NCBI GenBank assembly: GCA_946539105.1
Contig: CAMNHG010000054.1
Span: forward strand, 1-8,861
Reading direction: 5' to 3'
Source: an uncultured Clostridia bacterium
GTDB lineage: Bacteria > Bacillota > Clostridia > Oscillospirales > Acutalibacteraceae
Length of the DNA stretch: 8,861 nt
Shown here: positions 6,552 to 8,861 of the stretch, piece after piece
Layout of the letters: each line of letters starts with the position of its first letter
Position numbering within the stretch: the first letter of the stretch is position 1
Notes under the pieces: model-generated
The model's database searches: none
What the model was told of the DNA's origin: nothing
What the model saw: only the letters and a program-made list of their open reading frames with translations
Program-made: the position numbers and the translations under genes

Positions 6552-7985
6552 ATGAATAAGTTAAGAAAATTTGATACCAAGGTGCAGTATCTGAAATACA
6601 AGGTACTGCGCGAGGTGGCACGTCAGGCATGGAACGACACACTGTTGGAGAATGTATTGGATATTCCGAAAATTATCGTTCCCGGCAAAACGCCGACCAT
6701 GCGCTGTTGCGTATATAAAGAGAGGGCAATCCTCGCCGAACGTGTTAAAATCGCTATGGGCGGTAACTCTGACCGTCAAAATGTTATAGAGGTAATCGAC
6801 ATCGCCTGTGACGAATGTCCTGCCGCCGGTTATGAGGTTACGGATTCCTGCCGAGGCTGTCTGGCGCACCGCTGTGAGGATGTTTGCAAACGCGGCGCAA
6901 TTTCCTTTGACCACAACCATGTGGCACATATCGATAAAAGCAAATGTGTGGAATGCGGTCAATGCGCCAAGGTGTGCCCGTATTCCGCGATTGCCAACCG
7001 TAAGCGTCCCTGCCAAAACGCCTGTAAAATTAAGGCTATCAGCATAAATGAAGATAACGCAGCGCAGATTGACGACTCAAAGTGCATTTCCTGCGGCGCG
7101 TGTGTTTATCAGTGTCCCTTCGGCGCTATCAGCGACAAATCATTTATTTTGAATGTAATAGATTTGTTGAAGAAATGTGAGCAGGGAAAGAATTATAAGC
7201 TCTATGCTGTTGTTGCGCCGTCTATTTCCAGCCAGTTTACATACGCAAAACTCGGTCAGGTGATTACCGGCCTGAAAGTGCTGGGCTTCCATACCGTTGT
7301 AGAAGCCGCTCTCGGCGCGGATATGGTAGCGCAGGCGGAATCCAAGGAGCTTGCGGAAAAGGGCTTTTTGACCAGCTCCTGCTGTCCTGCCTTTGTGGAC
7401 TATATCAACAAAGCCTTCCCGCAGCTTAGCTCGAATGTTTCGCACAATCTATCGCCAATGGCGACAATCGCAAAGTATATCAAAGAAACAACGCCTAACG
7501 CGAAAATTGTTTTTATAGGTCCTTGTACGGCTAAAAAGATGGAGGTTCAGCTCGACACCGTCAAGCCCTATGTGGACTCTGCACTGACATTCGAAGAATT
7601 GCAGGCGCTGTTTGACAGCCGTGATATTGATCTCACCACACTGGAGGAAGGTGTGCTCGACAACGCTTCCTACTTCGGAAGAATATTCGCCCGCTGCGGC
7701 GGACTTGCCGACGCGGTTGCCGAGGGCTTGAAGGAGCAGGGACTTGATGATTTTGACCTGAACGCGATTTCTTGCGACGGCATTGAGGAATGTAAAAAAA
7801 CGCTGACAATGAAAAGTAAAAATCTTCTTAAAGCTAACTTTATTGAGGGTATGGCTTGCGTCGGCGGCTGTATCGGCGGCGCGGGCTGTCTGACTCACGG
7901 CGCCAAGGATAAAATGCAGGTAGATAAATACGGTCAGGAAGCAATGGAGAAAACCATCCTTGACGCTATCTCGATTCTGAGATAA
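6552..7985 (+). CDS. hydA2: [FeFe]-hydrogenase HydA2, probably ferredoxin-dependent
   Basis: A 477-residue [FeFe]-hydrogenase expected to make H2 from reduced ferredoxin in the cytoplasm. The N-terminal part has unusually many cysteines: Cys86/89, SCRGC...CEDVC (100, 103, 108, 112), CVECGQCAKVC (132, 135, 138, 142), CQNAC (154, 158) and CISCGACVYQC (178, 181, 184, 188), enough for at least three [4Fe-4S] clusters. The H-cluster motifs are TSSCCPAF (Cys277, Cys278), GPCTAKK (Cys325) and EGMACVGGC (Cys436, Cys440). Proton-relay residues aligned by eye to CpI are all kept: Glu263, Glu266, Cys277 and Ser297. There is no NuoF-like partner gene, so it is not the bifurcating HydABC type; the pattern fits group B and R. 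albus HydA2. AGGTGA at 6540-6545 is a modest ribosome site; the start follows the phosphatase stop by 10 nt. It is the last gene of the visible operon. Confidence 0.94.
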   Translation: MNKLRKFDTKVQYLKYKVLREVARQAWNDTLLENVLDIPKIIVPGKTPTMRCCVYKERAILAERVKIAMGGNSDRQNVIEVIDIACDECPAAGYEVTDSCRGCLAHRCEDVCKRGAISFDHNHVAHIDKSKCVECGQCAKVCPYSAIANRKRPCQNACKIKAISINEDNAAQIDDSKCISCGACVYQCPFGAISDKSFILNVIDLLKKCEQGKNYKLYAVVAPSISSQFTYAKLGQVITGLKVLGFHTVVEAALGADMVAQAESKELAEKGFLTSSCCPAFVDYINKAFPQLSSNVSHNLSPMATIAKYIKETTPNAKIVFIGPCTAKKMEVQLDTVKPYVDSALTFEELQALFDSRDIDLTTLEEGVLDNASYFGRIFARCGGLADAVAEGLKEQGLDDFDLNAISCDGIEECKKTLTMKSKNLLKANFIEGMACVGGCIGGAGCLTHGAKDKMQVDKYGQEAMEKTILDAISILR

Positions 7986-8006
7986 GTTAGTGCATTTCTA
8001 TTTTTT

Positions 8007-8026
8007 AGATACGGCAATCCGTATTT
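8007..8026. repeat. Small inverted repeat 3' of hydA2
   Basis: ATACGG (8009-8014), a 4-nt CAAT loop and CCGTAT (8019-8024) form a perfect 6-bp stem, extendable by one A-T and one G-T pair. It starts 21 nt after the hydA2 stop. There is no following T run on the plus strand; a T6 run lies before it (8001-8006), so it is not a standard intrinsic terminator. It could protect the mRNA 3' end or do nothing. Confidence 0.4.
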
Positions 8027-8111
8027 CTCACACAAAAAGGCGGAATCGCTTGCCGCGCGCGCGGAGAAATGTGTCGCAATCAATTTTTTCTGTTTGTACT
8101 TGTTTATATAA

Positions 8112-8149
8112 TAAGGACATCTCTTCTTTGATAGAATGAGATGTCCTTA
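8112..8149. terminator. Hairpin between convergent genes, candidate bidirectional terminator
   Basis: TAAGGACATCTC (8112-8123) pairs perfectly with GAGATGTCCTTA (8138-8149). TTCT (8124-8127) also pairs with AGAA (8133-8136), leaving T8137 bulged and a 5-nt loop (8128-8132), for 16 pairs in all. It lies between hydA2 (plus) and the tnpV-type gene (minus), where a shared terminator is expected. The flanks on both sides are AT-rich but lack a clear U tract, so intrinsic termination is only moderately supported. Confidence 0.5.
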
Positions 8150-8153
8150 ATAA

Positions 8154-8516
8154 TTAAATATTATATACTATTTCATTATTAACGATTTCATTTGCTTGAT
8201 TTCGGATATTATTCATTCTCGCAACCCATACCATTTGATTATCCACTTTGAGTTGCTCGGTCACGCCTTCTTTTTCGGCAAGTTGTTCTACTAACCGAAA
8301 GAACATATCCTCTGCCTGTTTGTCAATATCGGCAAGATAGGCGGTAAGCTTACAACTTGTTAGAAAATTCGTGTAAATAATCGGATGGTGATTTTTGAGG
8401 TATCTCAAATGCCGCTTGCCCCAAATGCCGATTTCAACCTTCGGTTGTTCAGGCAATTTCAAATCGGGCAGTAAGTAATCACCCTGTTGTGTGTATGTAA
8501 TCTTTGTCGCCATCAT
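8154..8516 (-). CDS. TnpV-family transposon-encoded protein
   Basis: A 120-residue protein that I recognise as the TnpV family (PF14198-like) from clostridial transposons and integrative elements: it has the typical beginning KITYTQQGDYLLPDLKLPEQ, then a GKRHLRYLKNHHPIIYTNFL segment, and ends in MVWVARMNNIRNQANEIVNNEIVYN. The family has no established biochemical function; in Tn4451-type elements tnpV lies near the recombinase gene. Two consecutive ATG codons (8516 and 8513) could start it; AAGGAGGT at 8528-8521 is 4 nt from the first and 7 nt from the second, so the second (119 aa) is slightly better placed. The upstream 59-aa gene ends with TGA directly before the first ATG, so the two are coupled. 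It is convergent to the hydrogenase operon and looks AT-richer than it. No recombinase is in the window, so this is the edge or a remnant of an element. Confidence 0.87.
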   Translation of the reverse strand: MMATKITYTQQGDYLLPDLKLPEQPKVEIGIWGKRHLRYLKNHHPIIYTNFLTSCKLTAYLADIDKQAEDMFFRLVEQLAEKEGVTEQLKVDNQMVWVARMNNIRNQANEIVNNEIVYNI

Positions 8517-8696
8517 TCAGACCTCCTTGACTTTGATTCTCTTGACTTTTGCTTTTGTGAGCTTGATTAACAGCTCGTCAATGATGTCGGTGTACCTGCC
8601 CTGAGAAATGAGTTCATTCCTCAAATCAATCAGGCTGTTTATGACTGTGCGCCGTTCATCAGGCGTTAGGTATAAATGGTATTTTGGATTTTTCAT
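8517..8696 (-). CDS. Small mobile-element-associated protein, 59 aa, function unknown
   Basis: An open frame of 59 residues beginning MKNPKYHLYLTPDERRTVIN and ending in a basic stretch, TKAKVKRIKVKEV. GGAGGT (8708-8703) lies 6 nt before the ATG, a good ribosome site, and the TGA (8519-8517) is directly followed by the ATG of the tnpV-type gene, so both are read as one unit. The middle, LIDLRNELISQGRYTDIIDELL, looks helical. I recall similar short proteins encoded just upstream of tnpV in clostridial elements, but I know of no assigned function. Size and charge would suit a small helical regulatory or accessory protein; this is inference. The start, spacing and coupling make it a convincing gene despite its length. 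Confidence 0.82.
   Translation of the reverse strand: MKNPKYHLYLTPDERRTVINSLIDLRNELISQGRYTDIIDELLIKLTKAKVKRIKVKEV
8521..8528 (-). promoter_or_regulatory. Ribosome binding site of the tnpV-type gene
   Basis: AAGGAGGT on the minus strand lies inside the last codons of the 59-aa gene. Spacing is 4 nt to the ATG at 8516 and 7 nt to the ATG at 8513, which favours the second start. Confidence 0.7.
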
Positions 8697-8724
8697 TGCA
8701 TGACCTCCGTTTGTTTGATATAAT
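8696..8724 (+). promoter_or_regulatory. Promoter-like sequence reading right, toward the tRNA fragment
   Basis: TTGCAT (8696-8701), a 17-nt spacer and a perfect TATAAT (8719-8724) resemble a sigma-70 type promoter on the plus strand. It would read outward through the tRNA-Ala fragment into whatever lies right of the window. The -35 match is only three of six and the region is AT-rich, so chance is possible. Confidence 0.3.
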
Positions 8725-8725
8725 C

Positions 8726-8754
8726 AGTATAAACGAGGATGCTTCATAAATCGA
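8726..8754 (-). promoter_or_regulatory. Weak candidate promoter for the 59-aa/tnpV-type gene pair
   Basis: On the minus strand TATACT (8731-8726) is preceded, after 17 nt, by TCGATT (8754-8749), a three-of-six -35 match. The gene pair starting at 8696 needs a promoter nearby and no better one is visible, but the match is poor. Confidence 0.25.
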
Positions 8755-8766
8755 ATGTGCGGATTG

Positions 8767-8781
8767 AGTTTTGTGAAAACT
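8767..8781. repeat. Short inverted repeat next to the tRNA-Ala fragment
   Basis: AGTTTT (8767-8772), a GTG loop and AAAACT (8776-8781) form a perfect 6-bp palindrome about 24 nt left of where tRNA similarity begins. If the tRNA fragment is an attachment site, this could be a recombinase or accessory-protein site; the sequence alone cannot show it. Confidence 0.3.
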
Positions 8782-8804
8782 TTTGGGGTGCGTAAGCGCG
8801 TGAC

Positions 8805-8861
8805 TCGGGAGAGCGCCAGGTTCGCAATCTGGAGGTCAGGGGTTCGATCCCCCTATGGTCC
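8805..8861 (+). tRNA. 3' part of tRNA-Ala(CGC), 5' part missing; candidate attachment site
   Basis: From about 8805 the sequence is a good tRNA: end of the D-loop and 3' D-stem (GGGA, GAGC to 8814), anticodon stem CCAGG/TCTGG around loop TTCGCAA with anticodon CGC (8823-8825), and a T-arm of AGGGG, loop TTCGATC and CCCCT (8838-8854). The 3' acceptor strand ATGGTCC (8855-8861) has T at position 70, as needed for the G3-U70 pair that marks tRNA-Ala. The matching 5' half is absent: neither the acceptor strand (expected GGGCCAT) nor a GCTC-type D-stem occurs at the right distance upstream. The discriminator base and any CCA lie beyond the window. This is therefore a tRNA fragment, not a working gene, and resembles the displaced 3' end left at the distal side of an element integrated into a tRNA gene. 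Confidence 0.75.

Larger units (their letters stand above)
8154..8861. mobile_element. End or remnant of an integrative mobile element
   Basis: A tnpV-type gene, its small partner gene, a palindrome and a 3' tRNA-Ala fragment lie together within 700 nt. This is the content expected at the end of an element inserted at a tRNA gene. No integrase, terminal repeat or second tRNA copy is visible, so the other boundary is unknown; the left limit given is just the end of the tnpV-type gene. Confidence 0.5.

Noticed and set aside
3195..7985. A bifurcating HydABC-type hydrogenase
   Set aside because: The [2Fe-2S] proteins resemble HydC, but no HydB/NuoF-like flavoprotein is encoded and both hydrogenases are stand-alone types.
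7967..8006. Intrinsic terminator at the hydA2 stop: TATCTC/GAGATA hairpin followed by T6
   Set aside because: The stem is only 6 bp and AT-rich, and the T run begins about 16 nt after it, too far for a standard terminator.
8788..8861. A complete tRNA-Ala gene
   Set aside because: Counting back from the anticodon, the expected acceptor (GGGCCAT-like) and 5' D-stem (GCTC-like) are absent; the possible CTC/GAG pairing leaves only a 4-nt D-loop.
1..8861. CRISPR arrays, rRNA genes, riboswitches or complete IS elements
   Set aside because: I found no regularly spaced repeats, rRNA segments, long leader regions with known riboswitch elements, or transposase genes with terminal repeats.

Overview
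The window looks like part of the chromosome of an anaerobic, fermentative, low-to-medium GC Firmicute, most likely a Ruminococcus-type member of the Oscillospiraceae (Ruminococcaceae). The reasons are AGGAGG-type ribosome sites, a bifunctional AdhE, and two [FeFe]-hydrogenases beside a kinase and a phosphatase. As I recall it (not looked up), Ruminococcus albus 7 has a described transcription unit of this make-up: acetaldehyde/ethanol dehydrogenase, Ser/Thr kinase, Ser/Thr phosphatase, the putative H2 sensor HydS, hydrogenase HydA2 and a Rex-like redox repressor. The species here is inferred from gene content only.

Layout. Positions 1-7985 hold seven plus-strand genes with gaps of 2-14 nt or short overlaps, so they read as one operon. 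In order they are: adhE (lacking about its first 97 residues at the window edge); an APH-fold kinase; two tandem paralogous thioredoxin-fold [2Fe-2S] proteins of 79 and 82 residues; hydS (ferredoxin clusters, H-cluster domain, extra Fe-S domain, PAS domain and C-terminal helix); a SpoIIE/PP2C-type phosphatase with an unassigned C-terminal domain; and hydA2, a compact multi-cluster [FeFe]-hydrogenase. No operon promoter or Rex gene is in the window; they would lie to the left.

Positions 7986-8153 are a 168-nt convergent intergenic region with an imperfect 16-bp hairpin that may separate the two transcription units. On the minus strand, 8154-8696, sit two small genes typical of clostridial mobile elements: a 59-aa protein and a TnpV-family protein. 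The last ~57 nt (about 8805-8861) are the 3' part of a tRNA-Ala with anticodon CGC. They have no matching 5' acceptor or D-stem, which is what a displaced tRNA fragment at the end of an integrated element looks like.

How it may work together (inference). AdhE uses NADH to make ethanol and HydA2 disposes of reduced ferredoxin as H2; both are outlets needed when H2 accumulates. HydS keeps all H-cluster cysteines but has lost most of the proton-relay residues that HydA2 keeps, as expected for a sensor. Its PAS/helix tail overlaps the phosphatase gene by 8 nt, so a route from H2 or redox state through HydS to the phosphatase/kinase pair and then to a regulator is plausible. The two small [2Fe-2S] proteins are candidate electron carriers or redox inputs for this switch. 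The main open questions are their role, the C-terminal domain of the phosphatase, and whether the whole operon lies inside a tRNA-Ala-integrated island.
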